Assembly (NCBI GenBank): GCA_001632435.1
Contig: KV424040.1
Location: 1-59,250 of the forward strand
DNA: 59,250 nucleotides
Direction: 5' to 3'
DNA from: Calocera cornea HHB12733
Taxonomy: Eukaryota > Basidiomycota > Dacrymycetes > Dacrymycetales > Dacrymycetaceae
This document shows, in pieces, positions 10,560-22,363 of the stretch (within the stretch, counting starts at the first letter, position 1; every line of letters starts with the position of its first letter). The notes beneath the pieces were generated by a model. It ran no database searches. It was not told the DNA's origin and was given only the letters and a program-made list of their open reading frames with translations. The translations under genes and the position numbers were made by a program.

Positions 10560-11198
10560 TGTCTGCACCACTCAGTTTAGGACTGTGCAGAGTCCGTCTG
10601 AATGGGCAATCTGAGGGTGTCGTATTCTGTGAAGTCGTCACAGGTCCAGAAGGGTATTCCAGAGTCGGAATAGCAAACGGGATAGGTGTAATTAGTTAGG
10701 AAGGTCCGGAATAGAGTGTAAAGTGTAGGGAGCGGTAGGAGATCTGGGGAAGTAGAGGAGTATGGTAAAGAGAAGATGTCGGAAGCCGGCCCCCCCTTTC
10801 GGAGAAGGAGAATCCGGCTTTTATCTGCCTAACCCGATGTTTACCTTTTGGAATCCCATCTCACGGGGTATATCACCGGGGGCTGATTTCACCCAACCAA
10901 AGGGACTCTCTCAACTAACAGGACGCCTTTCCAGTTGTCCCGTTTGTAAATTGAGGACCATCCGATGAGAGAGAGTCTTTGCCCGTGAATCCGTTGGGTG
11001 CGTTCCGTCGTATACGCCATTCCAAGAGGGTTCCGTGACCAGAACGGCCATAAGGAATAAACCCCTCCAACCCGGAATTGGCCGACGGACCGGAGGGCAA
11101 ACCAGGGCAAGTCCAAAAGGTGTCCGGACTTCCGGTGCCGTATCTCCGGAAGGCCGGAACGCGAAAAATTGGGCCACAGTGACAAAGGGAACTGTACA
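10560..11198 (-). repeat. 5' LTR of the Gypsy element
   Basis: 639 bp, bounded by TGTCTG (plus-strand left) and CTGTACA (right), so TG...CA. Nearly identical over its length to the solo LTR at 21589-22226, and its right 299 bp match 1-299. Transcription of gag-pol would start here on the minus strand. The right flank begins ACGTC, and its duplicate would lie left of the window. Confidence 0.93.
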
Positions 11199-12698
11199 AC
11201 GTCACAGTCCTGAAGCGTCAGTTGAGTAAGCAAGGGAGGTGGGGATGACATTGGAGTGTTCAGAAATGGCAGGTCACCATCTTGGTCACTCACTACCATC
11301 TCCACCAGGCCGTACCATTGCTGTGTCTTTGCTTTTTTCCACAGATACACCAAAGCAATGTCAGATCCCGCGGTACCAAACTTGATCAGCTTGGCTCAAC
11401 TCAGATAATGGCACAGTTCTAGCTGAAGCTCTGCAATGTGGAAAGAATTCTGAACACAACAAGTCACTGACATTGTTCTAAGGCCAACCACTAACAGATG
11501 GAAGTGGACTCGACTAGCATGCGCCACAACGGGACGCATTGCCATGCGTCGTGCGGAAGCAATGACCTCAAGAAGCTCCGGAGAGGAGAAGGCCGCACCG
11601 CCAAGCCGCACAACCAGACACGTTGGTTAAGCGCAAGGTGGTTCTCTTCTTCAAACAATCAACTTTGGCTCTCACAGTGCCCTGACCAAACTTCATAATG
11701 CCTGAATACTACATACGACCAGAATGCATTACTGGTGAGAGTCCTGCTGCAAGATGGTCTGTGTTCCTCCCACCCATCTTGCGTCCAGATTTTGTGAAGA
11801 TACTCCGCTCGATCAAGGGTGTTGATGGGACAGCCGGAGTCACCGCTCATGCTGGAAATGTGAGTGACAGGAAAACAAGCCCCAATCACTTCACACTGAT
11901 GCCACATTCCAGCTAAGTATATCTGCTGTGAATGCTGCAAGCTCAGTCTATGCTCAATGCACTATGGGAGCTCCTTTCTCCAACCACAACTCGACAACTG
12001 CAAATAGCTCTTTGGACAATGCAGGGGGCATGCTGAAGGGCTGTTTGAGGCTTGAAGATCTTACAACTCAGTTGCTGGGACACAAGGTCAACCGAAGAAG
12101 GGGTGGTGTTGGTCTGCTCCTGCAGCCACCACACCACACCCCAGGACATTTTCCCTTCACTTGGGGCAAGTCCCAAGACACCTCCATGATGACCAGCATA
12201 TATAATGACCAAGGTGAGTGCGGCTGTCAGACCTGGATCCGTCAAGGAGCTCATCAATAACATAGGTGATCTTGAAATCAACGGCTTGGTACTGTCTAGC
12301 TGGCACCTGGCCAAGCCTGCACTGACCGTGCATACATCGTCTCACCCACGTATTTACATCCGCCCAACAGATGTCAAACATATATCGGCTGCAATGGGCA
12401 TAACACATCCTGGTGTTTGCAACATTCTCGAGAGGTCGAGTTTACTGCAGATATGACGCGCATCCATTATGAATTCTGTGCATTCATAAAAGTGGCACTG
12501 ACGTTGGAGTTTCTAAACCGCCGCATATAGCTGGCACTGCACGTCAAGCCACCCTTTGTATTCCACTACCTGCTCCCATGCCCATGCTGAAACATCAAGC
12601 CACCCGCTGTAATCTCCATGATCTCATTGTGAGCAGGAGCTTTGCCCTTGGATCTGAACTGAAAGTTATGCCAGATCCCTTTCCTCCATGCCTCCACC

Positions 12699-13667
12699 AT
12701 GCATAGCACCCTGAGCTTCTCTATTCCCCAAGACCCTCTTAAACCTTTTCAGGTTGAAGTGCTGCCCAGACCAGGCCACAACATCGCTTGGTTGGCCCAG
12801 TATACCATTGCACTGTATAACCAAACGCTGGAAGCCTACTTTATCAGACCCACACATATAGCTCAAGCAATAATGAGGCATCCTAGCTCACCTGGACGTC
12901 ATTCTGTGGATCCGACTGGCCCTGAGGCTCGTCCACGTCCTATCCACAACATATTGACTCCTGTCATGGAAGGGACGCGCTCAAGCCTCGGACAGAGTTC
13001 CTCGGGGTTATCCTTTCACAAGACTGGCCAGCCCGGTCCTTTGCTTCCAGCAATGGATGACGGCACACATCTTTCTGACAGTGTACTGAATACCACCCTG
13101 CAAAGTGGCCATAGCCAGCCTTTGGTAGGGGATGATGAAACTATTGAAGGCTGCTCCAGCTCAGCTCAGTCGACCCCAATTGCCGCCGTTACACCTCAAT
13201 TGTCGAGCTCATTTGGTCCCCATTGCAACATGCCCCATGTTGAGTCTGTGGATTGTTGCCGGCCTCTGTCTGCTCATGGGGCTATCAGTCAGAGTCTGGG
13301 AAGCCAGAGTATTCCCCCTCCCCACAACATTAGTGCTGCACATGCGTCTCCATCGGCACCACTGGTTGACCATTTTGGGCGACCTTCCCTCTTGACACTA
13401 ACCTGCATCAACAATACAAGTGCTCCCCCACGCCCACTGCATGTGAACAAAGTGGTTGAGACGGCCCTGTGCCCACGGACAGCTCCCAAGACACATGTTT
13501 CAAAGAACTTGAAGCATGTGCACTTGTCACCTCCTCCACGCGGTCGTGTGTACACCGATGTCCAGTTTTATGCGCTCCTAAGCCAGCTTCAACCCACGTG
13601 GGGCAATGGGATCTTAGGATCCCGGCCATCCTCCAGCGGACGTCAGACACACATTAGCCGCATTTAG
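12699..13667 (+). CDS. 322-codon open frame, unknown
   Basis: Longest plus-strand frame of the tract, from ATG (MHSTLSFSIPQDPLKPF) to TAG. The first 70 residues look structured (VEVLPRPGHNIAWLAQYTIALYN); the rest is Ser/Pro/His-rich and low in complexity. No motif is recognised. It may be an exon of an older element gene; coding status is uncertain. Confidence 0.3.
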   Translation: MHSTLSFSIPQDPLKPFQVEVLPRPGHNIAWLAQYTIALYNQTLEAYFIRPTHIAQAIMRHPSSPGRHSVDPTGPEARPRPIHNILTPVMEGTRSSLGQSSSGLSFHKTGQPGPLLPAMDDGTHLSDSVLNTTLQSGHSQPLVGDDETIEGCSSSAQSTPIAAVTPQLSSSFGPHCNMPHVESVDCCRPLSAHGAISQSLGSQSIPPPHNISAAHASPSAPLVDHFGRPSLLTLTCINNTSAPPRPLHVNKVVETALCPRTAPKTHVSKNLKHVHLSPPPRGRVYTDVQFYALLSQLQPTWGNGILGSRPSSSGRQTHISRI

Positions 13668-14422
13668 ATAGCCGGGGGCAACATTGATTGCTCATGTTGC
13701 CACCATTGGCATACCGCCCCTGCCCAACCTCCCGTTCAAACCCGTGCACAGCAGCTATGCCGTCTCCCCTTTTCATTTACCATTACTGGCACATTCACTT
13801 TCCCAATCCACACATTTCAGAACCCGCACCTTTGCTTTGCACATTCCTTCACACACCCACTCACTTTCCTTCCTGAATGCCATCTCCCATCATGACTGAG
13901 CGCTGACGCAGCCACTCTGGTCCTGTATACTTAGCCCAGCACTCGGCGGCAAGATATAAGATTTGTTTGTTGGTAATATAACTCTGCTCGCTGTTTGCAG
14001 CCTACACATGCGGACTTTGCCTGCCTTGTGTCCCCATGTGGACAGGTGTTGGGTTGCACACGGTGGGATGTGAGAAGTGCCCTGTATTGGCCTGCAGCAG
14101 CCACAACTGGAATGGCAAGGGCACGAGTATCGCATTCTCACTGTCCTGCAGGCTATAGAAGCTACTATTAGAACCAGCGCTTGGTGCTGAGGACCATCTA
14201 GAAGAAAGTACAGCAAGCAACCAAATCGGGAAGCTGCTTGTTGCGGCAAGCAAGTAGCAAACTCAACACAACCTTACAGTACTCCGGCTCCATGATTTTC
14301 TTGGCGTCCCAGTCACCCCCTTGATAGATAGAATGTGGGACTACACACATAATTTTAGTTTGAACCAGTGATCAAAGCAACGAACCACATACTGCTGCAA
14401 TAATTGCCGTTGTGTTGACAAC

Positions 14423-15112
14423 ATGGCTTATGTTTTGACTTCTTGCCCACCTGGTGACCGCCTTGACCATGATCAATCTCATCTTCATCCATTTCTCGCA
14501 GCACACATTCACCGCAGAGGGCATCACCCATGGATACCTGATGCATATCAAGGTGAGCGTATGGCAAGCAAACCACACTGGACTGCAAATGGAATACGCA
14601 CCGCTGATGCACAGGGAAGAATCGTCCTGGTCAGGTCTATAATGATGTTTCCTAGCTCGTGGATAGTGGGAATGTCTGGCAACAACAATATCTTAAAGGT
14701 TGGGGGTGGAGGATTCCATATGCCGTTGCGCGCATCTGCAGTGCCGTCCCAAACACGCCGCTCACTAGTTGGGCCGGTCGGGGTCAAGGGAGCATGGTCT
14801 TCACCATCCTCCCTGTTATCATGTCAGGGTAAAGGGCCAGGCTGGGTGCCCGTTGGATCACCCCCACCCTTGAGCGTGGACCTTGGGATGAACAAGCTTG
14901 TGGCCATGCGTGCCACAATGTCCACTTGCGCTGCAGCCACCGTGTGGGAAGGGACCTGGGTAGATTCAGTTGCAGGCAGTGGTAGGCCTGGTGTGGGACC
15001 CAAGGTATGTCAGACGTGTGTCGAAGCAGAGTGGCCCAAACAATCAGCATCCCGACCGTTTTCCGCCGAAGTCAGGTTGGGGGAGCAATGTCTCTCAATC
15101 CAGCTCTGGTAA
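14423..15112 (+). CDS. 229-codon open frame, unknown
   Basis: Open frame from ATG. No domain is seen, and composition is Gly/Ser/Val-rich. The frames on either side (to 15359) show similar composition. Possibly a chance open frame in a decayed region. Confidence 0.18.
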   Translation: MAYVLTSCPPGDRLDHDQSHLHPFLAAHIHRRGHHPWIPDAYQGERMASKPHWTANGIRTADAQGRIVLVRSIMMFPSSWIVGMSGNNNILKVGGGGFHMPLRASAVPSQTRRSLVGPVGVKGAWSSPSSLLSCQGKGPGWVPVGSPPPLSVDLGMNKLVAMRATMSTCAAATVWEGTWVDSVAGSGRPGVGPKVCQTCVEAEWPKQSASRPFSAEVRLGEQCLSIQLW

Positions 15113-15693
15113 GACTTGTGGAGGCAGACTCAGGGGTGCATTCACATCCAACAAGGGCAGGCCACCAGAGGCAGGCACTTGGACACCATGGTCCAGCGTG
15201 CTAGAAATGACATCTTCCCGAAGCATCTGGGGCACCAAGCCTGAGGTTCAAAGCAGTTCCGCAGCCGAATTGCGTCCCTCCCGCACCAGCATCCTCTCGG
15301 CCAAAAACCGCATGATTACCGGCACTCAACCCGGGTCCAACTGTATAGGGCATGCGTGATCCCTGGTGGCAGAGATGGTCCTTTTGAGGGCTACAAGGAC
15401 ATACGGTCGCAAATGAAATGGCATGTGGCAGAGTTCGGTTATCTGGTGACAAGTTAACAGCCAGCCCTGACAATGGCCGTGAACGCCAAAACAGCCAACC
15501 ACTTGCATTTGATGGAGAGAGCCCTTACCACCAAGTCCCAATGATGTCTCAGCCACAACATTGTCTCCACCCTGGATGGTGTCAATGACAGCAAAGGAGC
15601 CTTCTCAAACAGTCGCAACCATCCTTTCTCCATCATCGCATCCATGGGTGGGTGATGAGCATGGTCGGGCCCTAACCACCCATAGGGAAGCTG

Positions 15694-16752
15694 TCATATG
15701 TCGGGTTTGGCCCCAGCTGGTATGATGCAAATGGGCATAGGAAACAACACTTTGAAGTGCTGCATCCATTGGACAGCCTCGGTGATGAACTGCAACAAGA
15801 GAATGAGGTAAGATGAGCGAGGGGTGGTGTCGAGAGCGTAACCAGGAAACAGAAATTTGACCTGAAACCCAGGTGAGCAAGCAAACCAGGAGTACAAATC
15901 TATTGGACGAACCCAAAGATACCCTAAGAGATGCACAATCCATTGTGCTTGCTCTGCATGCTCTTCATGGTGTTCCGGTAGAAGATGCTTCCACTCCCCA
16001 ATGCGGCCTCCCCACACACTATCTTGCATGTAACAGGAAACTGTATTGCAGAAATTGACATCTTGATAATGGTTCAATGTGTCCGCGGACTGATATACCC
16101 ACCTGCCATGGGAAGACCACTGCATGGGTGTGCAACCCATGACTGCATCACAAACCACAGTGGGCAGTCGGTTGGTGTTCAGGCCAATCGGAATGGAGGC
16201 GACAATGTGCCAGTTGAGCATACAGCCATAGTCCTCCAACACCTCAAGCTGCATGAGTGCAGGAAGCTCCATGTTCAGCAAGGTCTAGCAATCAAAAATG
16301 CGGTTCTGGGATGTCACAATGAAGCAATCAGCCAGTTGTAGATGCAAGGCATCTCCGCTTACTCACCCAAAGCACGCTCAGTTGGGATAGTAGATCACGC
16401 GCGTGAGTCACAGTATCCATGTCGGATTGTGCCGTCTCCCCACTGCGGCAATGTTTTCCAGCCAAAACTCACAGACCAAAACTGTAGCCAGGGTATCTGA
16501 CCCAACAAGGACCACGGGTGATAGGAAGTCATCCTGGAGCCTGAGTTGCCATTGGGCATCCAGGGGGGCAAAGCGGCGCGCTTCCGCATTGGGCGGATCT
16601 GCGGGTTGTTCCAAGTCAAATTCGACCACAAAACGGGCCGGTATGTGCTCTTGTTGAATACCCAGGGGAAGTCGGGCTCCTCCAGCAGCCGTAACGCAAG
16701 AGAGCTGAGTGTGACAAAATACCAGATAGGTGTGCAGGCAATCATGTAACAT
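15694..16752 (-). pseudogene. decayed coding remnant, unknown family
   Basis: Two minus-strand stretches read like protein: 16752-16408 (FVVEFDLEQPADPPNAEARR and FLSPVVLVGSDTLATVLVCE) and 16281-15694 (VWGGRIGEWKHLLPEHHEEH and a YLWVRPIDLYSWF segment). Aromatic and hydrophobic patterning looks like a folded domain, but I recognise no family. A gap and frame change separate them. Probably exons or broken parts of one gene of the old element. Confidence 0.35.
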
Positions 16753-17734
16753 GCTGCTATTGTGCTCCCCAAACCGCCCGACTAACTGATATCCTGAGTT
16801 CTACCAGGATGTCACTCAGGTTTGGTACACCGGCATTTGTTCTACAAGCTTACCAGAATGACTGCCCAACACTGCAAATAGGAGCATACGGCACCATTGT
16901 GCACCAAGCAAGGTAGGGCACCCAATTGATTTAACAGAGTGTCTACATCATCCGCGACGCAGTTGACAAGTGCTGCGGCAATATCTAGCCTGTAGCCCAA
17001 TTGTCTCAATGGATAAAGATCTAGTGTGGCCATCTCTTTGAGGAACGACTAATGATGTGGAGGACAACGGACAGACATGGAGACCAAGATGGTTGGGCTA
17101 CCGCAGGACACGTCGCAGGGCCACGGGATGTGTTGCGCTGCACACGGGCAGTGCGTATGCATACAACGGGCATTGTCCATGGCCCATACCATTACTACAG
17201 ACAGAACACATATGAAGATGTTGAGACTGCCACATGCCCCACTGTCTCTCTTGGACGTGTCACATGCCGCCCTCACTGTTCATAGTCATCAATTGATTCC
17301 AGCTGCGTACCATACCGTGTTAGCCGGACACCATGCAATCTCAGAGGAAAGGGGGCTGACCACATATTCCAGGTAGTTGGCGTGCGAGGTGCCACACTCC
17401 CTTCCCTGATTTTGCATACCAGTGCCCGTCTGATTCTCAACATCCACTCCAGTATTGAAACATATCATAAATTGCATCTGAAGTATGTATTCTCTGCCTA
17501 TACGCAAGACCACCGCTTGGGAGATCTTGGCAGCTTCAAGGGCTGCAATGAAGCCGTCAAGCCCTCTGAAAGATACCTAGGCATACATATGTTAGTCTAC
17601 TTCTCGTTTTCCTGACCACCCAATACTCTCTGGAGTGGAGTGGAAAGAACGTATGTGAGAGAGAATGTCTCTTTGGTCCCAATTTCTAGGAGGGTCAGTC
17701 CTTTGGTCTTGCCATCAACCTGACGCACAGTTAT

Positions 17735-20624
17735 CTAAGGTGGGTACGGTGAGCTGTAAGAGGATGAGCAACAGAGAGGTTTACCAGCAACATACCTTTG
17801 TTTCTGATGATTCCAATGGTGAGCAAGTCTGAAAAGACAAGTGACCTTGGTGGTAGTAGTTATCAACGTCAGCATGAAGCAGGATCGGAACAACCGTGAT
17901 CTTGATGTGCTTTGACGGCTCGCGGGTTGCAAACAACTGGAAGAGGTTGACAAAGTGTTCTGGAGTCATCATGATGCGTAGGAAGCTAGTGTAGCCGCGG
18001 TCAATCAGGGATGGTCAATACAGGCATGCTGAAGTGCACGAACATCATCTGGTCCTCGTTCCAGTTGTGCTGGTGTAGTGTACAAGGAACCGGTTCATAT
18101 GTTTGAAGGAAGCTCTGCGTGGTCAGATTGGTATGGCCTGGAGCGGCTCTAAAGGCACAAAGATAATCAGTGTGCTGAATGGCCACGTACACTAAGGGTA
18201 TACTAACATGACAATGTTGAGACGGTGGCCAGGTCCTCTCCAGACAACATGCATGTGCAACAGCATCCCCCAGTCTCGCTCCTGTTTGGGTGCGCCTCCA
18301 TACACAAAAGGGTGGCGAGTAACAGTCCCAGGTTCATGTCCACCTCGGGCAAAGGCTTGTTGCCTTCCTCTGTGGGTGGTGGTGTCCAACAATCAAAGGT
18401 TTTGCTGTACACATAGGCTGAACCTAGATATATGCGCCTCAGACAACCCCAAATGTCATGTCCTAGAATGGCCGAACTCACACCGGTAGGTCAAAGCTCG
18501 CTGGAGCCGGAAGCGCAACCCTCTAGTCTGCACACCCATTGTGACAAACTGCGTAGGAGTGAGACAGATGTCTAGCAAAGCGAAGGACCAGGGCACTTAA
18601 CAGTTTTGATGGTGGATTTGCCGTTGAGCACATTCAGGATGATAGCCAGAGGCATGACATTGTGGCTTTCCACAATAAGCTGCCAGTTGCACCTTGAGTG
18701 AGATTGCATGACAACGTCTTGAGCATAAAGTAGAAAACTGACTGAAGGTTGGGCAGGCATTATGTGGTGGCGGTGAGCTCCAAGGTGAGTATGGCATGTA
18801 CAGGGTGCATGCACGCATCGGCAAGGGATGCCCCGGTACCCTGATGCACCGCGATGCACATACATTGCCTATGTCCAATGGTGAATGACTCAATATTGCA
18901 TGGAGACTGAGTGAGTTTGTTACATTGCACAATACATACAGTGATTACACAATGCCCACATCCACATCGACAGAGTCTCTGAGCAGAAGGAGGGGGCAAC
19001 TATCCAACATGGAAAGATCGGAGGAAGAAGGGGCCACAACAGGATGTGGCCGAGGTGCTGCCCACAGCAACCATGTTTCCATTTGATGTCAGGCAGAGGC
19101 CACTTGCGGCAACTGTAAGAGAAGAAATGCATCAAAGGCTGCTGAGTTACCCCATACTGCGGACAGAGTCCATTGGGCATAGTGCCAAGCACGCTCCAGG
19201 GTCCGTATCCAGGCAGGGAACCACCACATATGCTCCCAATCGGATTGAAGAAGTGCCGGTAAAGGACGTGGATTGAGGCAATCTTTGTCACAGACCATGC
19301 CAATTAGAGCGGCAAGATTGACCGCGTCAGAGGGTAAGAATTGGACTGGATCGGAAGTGTCAGTCACGGCTGCCATAGTGCCATAGTGCATGCACATACC
19401 ATAGCCCTCCCGCACGGCGCAAGGACAGGGCTTGACAACCCACCGTTCCAGATTATGGGCTTCTGGGTGGGCCTGTAACCAAACGGTTGTACGCAACATG
19501 AGGCTGCACAGTCAAAAGGGAACATGGCACCAATCTGGGTGAGGACTCATCTCCTCGGCTAGATAATGCTGATAGATTCTGCCCACAAACGTTTGGCTCA
19601 GAAGGGCAGGACAGATAAAGTAATGAATGCCCAGGTACGTGTGAACCGGGCTGTAGAGCATATCTGCCGTGTGAGGTTGGACTATACTGTGGTTGGCTGA
19701 AGGTGAGAGTGTGGTATGGAGGCTAGATGCAAGCATACCAAGTAGCCCCATAGGGCAAATAGACCCTGTATACGGGGACGCCGGCTGCCAAGGATGCCAC
19801 AACGGCTGTGTGAGCCCAATACTTGTGATCCAAGTGGGAGGTTAACGTTTGACCCAAACAAAAGAGGATGGCCCCCTTGTGCTGCCAAAGCTGTCCATCA
19901 GGAAACTTGACGGTGGCTCCACCCTTGATGGTGAAGGCTGAACATTGCCCAGCAGGGCTGAACATCAGTGGGCAGAGAAACCCGCCCAGCATCACTTGAG
20001 AGTAGTTGGCAATCGGTTGAATGGCATCTAGCCAAAACAAGGAGTTGTCGTCAGTCCCAGGGGTTGCAGCCGGAACGGATAAGTGACTATGATTGGAAGT
20101 CAGTCACTTCAAGCACTGTCGGGAGCGGGTAGTCAGGCAACATATGACATTGCCACCGGTGGAAGGAAGGGACAAGGGTGAGGCACCAAATGGTTGAATG
20201 TGATGAGAGGGTAATTGTGAGGAGCCATGAGTCTCTGGGACCATGCATCACAAAGAGAAATGGGAAGCCGATTAGTATCACTGGCAGCCAGGGAGGTGGA
20301 GTGCGCTGGCAAAGTGAATCAGTAGTGACCATGGGCAAAGCAATCAAAGCGGTGAACATATAGTCACCCAATTTATGTCTACGTTATACAGGTCGGACAA
20401 TGCTTCCAAGCTCCAATTGTGGGGAGGGTGGCTGGGAATCGACAATGACAAGATTGTGTCCGTGGGCAAGCTCGGATTGAATCTCCCAAGGCGCCAGAGA
20501 GTCCAAATGACTCTGCAGGAACCAGCTGACCGGTTTGTCTGACATTCAAAAAGGCATGGCAGGCCAATTGAAGACATTCTTCAAAGGGGAGGTTAGGATG
20601 ACAGCATGTTGGGACAAGCGACAA
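17735..20624 (-). pseudogene. scattered minus-strand coding remnants, unknown
   Basis: Coding-like pieces run right to left: 20624-20379 (LPFEECLQLACHAFLNVRQT), 20040-19723 (PDGQLWQHKGAILFCLGQTL and VASLAAGVPVYRVYLPYGA), 19499-19089 (LERWVVKPCPCAVREGYG and MWWFPAWIRTLERAWHYAQ), around 18720-18572 (WQLIVESHNVMPLAIILNVL), and 17972-17781 (MMTPEHFVNLFQLFATREP). They share an orientation and could be exons of one large gene that also includes the pieces at 24502-22364. No catalytic motif is identified. Confidence 0.35.
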
Positions 20625-20676
20625 AGGTCATCAATCGTGGAGTCCTGGCTGGACATCAAAGGTGTACACAAGTAGA

Positions 20677-21054
20677 TCAAGCAAGAGGGCCCATGATGTC
20701 AGGCCCAGTTCTGTGTGGCACGTAAAGGTTGCCGGGGCAGTTCAGCTCGCGCGTGCTAAAAGGGAAGGACGTCCATGAAACTGGTTTCAGAACCAGATCC
20801 CAATTTTGGGCCAAGGAAGACCCTCCATTCAGTTCCAACGGATCGGGGACAGATGGGTCGGCAACAGGCAGGGGATCGTCATCCTCCAAGGACTTGGATG
20901 GGACCTGCTGCAAAAGTTGCTGAACACAAGGAAATGCATGTGCGACCAACTTGTATGCTGCATTGCTATGGCCGGGATGTTGCAGGAGATAGCCAGCCTC
21001 TTCTGATACAAGGGTCCACCCCTTTGGTCTTAGAGGATGTGTGGAAAGCATCAA
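20677..21054 (-). pseudogene. 125-codon coding remnant, unknown
   Basis: Minus-strand frame with LRPKGWTLVSEEAGYLL and LVAHAFPCVQQLLQQVP segments and then an acidic Pro-rich part. Same orientation as the neighbouring remnants. Function not recognised. Confidence 0.3.
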
Positions 21055-21110
21055 TATAACCCAGTTCCTATCTGTATAGCTTTCTACCTTATTCCACCTG
21101 GTTATGCAAC

Positions 21111-21214
21111 TGTGGTCGCTGAGTGTGGTCGCTGAGCGTGGTTGCTGAGCGTGGTCGCTGAGCGTGGTCGCTGAGTGTGGTTGCTGAGTGTGGTTGCTGA
21201 GCGTGGTCGCTGAG
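21111..21214. repeat. 13-bp minisatellite, 8 units
   Basis: Eight units of YGTGGTYGCTGAG in direct tandem with only C/T variation at two sites. It ends 375 bp left of the solo LTR. Variation confined to C/T positions fits cytosine deamination after expansion. Confidence 0.92.
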
Positions 21215-21588
21215 CATGAGAGAAGATGAAGCAGTCAATGCTGCGGACCCTTGAGGCACTGCCACTGGGAGATAGTGGCCGCCTAGAGTGGTGAACGGGG
21301 AAATCTCGGAAAAGGTGGGACGACACCAGGACGCAGCCTAATGTTTCTCTATGGGCAGCAGGGCGTGAGGCGGCGTCTCATTGGCCGCTCGGAGAGCCGT
21401 TAGGGCTGAGCCATCGACCAGGGTGAGGTCACCTTGGCTGTTGTCAAGCCTTAGCGGTGTTACGCCCAACAAGGGGGTGTGAGGTAGCATAGAGGGTAGG
21501 CGGGTGGGGGAAGCACGGCAGGAGAAGGGTGGCCATGGAGAAGTCGTCCCTAGCAACGCCGGCAGAGTCGTCTCTGCGATGCTACCGT

Positions 21589-22226
21589 TGTCTGCACCAC
21601 TCAGTTTAGGACTGTACGGAGTCCGTCTGAATGGGCAATCCGAGGGCGTTGTATTCCGTGAAGTTGTCACAGGTCCGGAAGGGTATTCCGGAGTCGGAAT
21701 AGCAAACGGGATAGGTGTAATTAGTTAGGAAGGTCCGGAATAGAGTGTAAAGTGTAGGGAGCGGTAGGAGATATGGGGAAGTAGAGGCGTATGGTAAAGA
21801 GAAGACATTGGAAGCCGGCACCCCTTTTGGAGAGGGGGAATCCGCCTTTTATCTACCTAACCCAATGTTTACCTTTCGGAATCCCATCTCACGGGGTATA
21901 TCACCAGGGGCTGATTTCACCCAACCTAAGGGACTCTCTCAACTGACAGGACGCCTTTCCAGTTGTCCCGTTTGTAAATTGAGGATCATCCGATGAGAGA
22001 GAGTCTTCACCCGTGAATCCGTTGGGTGTGTTCCGTCGTATACGCCATTCCGAGAGGGTTCCGTGACCGGAACGGCCATACGGAATAAACCCCTCCAACC
22101 CGGAATTGGCCGACGGAACGGAGGATGAACCAGGGCAAGTCCGAAAGGTGTCCGGACTTCTGGTGCCGTTTCTCCGGAAGGCCGGAACGCGAAAAATTGG
22201 TCCACAGTGACAAAGGGAACTGTACA
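21589..22226 (-). mobile_element. solo LTR of the same Gypsy family
   Basis: 638 bp with the same TG...CA ends and high identity to 10560-11198, but without internal sequence. The flanks carry CCGT on both sides (21585-21588 and 22227-22230), or ACCGT if the LTR end is set one base inward, so a 4-5 bp target duplication is preserved. This is the product of LTR-LTR recombination, not a truncation. Confidence 0.93.
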
Positions 22227-22363
22227 CCGTGCGGCCGGGGTCTTGCAGCCTGGCGTCAACAGCTTGGGCGGGTTGGGGTTCAAGGGGTGATGTAATCAAC
22301 CATGTACAGCTGGTTTTGGGTCATCAAGCATTGGGAGCGGCAAACCACAGGGGAAAGGGTGTC

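Larger units (their letters stand above)
1..11198 (-). mobile_element. Ty3/Gypsy LTR retrotransposon with antisense genes
   Basis: Near-complete LTR retrotransposon read on the minus strand. The 5' LTR is at 10560-11198, a primer-site candidate at 10542-10554, gag-pol runs from 10176 to 4135, a polypurine tract lies at 307-300 and the 3' LTR at 299-1 is cut by the window start. The domain order protease, RT, RNase H, integrase is that of Ty3/Gypsy. RT signatures such as IPFVDD and the SSYRSRWFCVLKKDGSLR block are those of a family common in Agaricomycetes. The overlapping parts of the two LTRs differ at about six of 299 sites by eye, so insertion is fairly recent, but gag-pol has several disruptions. 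About 3 kb between integrase and the 3' LTR holds two spliced genes on the opposite strand. Confidence 0.93.
11199..21110. other. unclassified decayed repetitive tract
   Basis: No intact known gene is found over almost 10 kb. Both strands contain many short open stretches of coding-like composition that change frame every 100-300 bp, mostly on the minus strand. Some changes coincide with GTAAG/GTGAG and YAG signals, others look like indels. Lower CpG content and TG/CA-rich text suggest deamination. It is contiguous in origin with 22227-29326 and 55260-59250. The listed coding remnants inside it are separate entries. Confidence 0.5.

Noticed and set aside
21589..22226. Left end of a second full-length Gypsy element
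   Set aside because: Matching CCGT target duplications directly flank this LTR on both sides and no gag-pol adjoins it, so it is a solo LTR.
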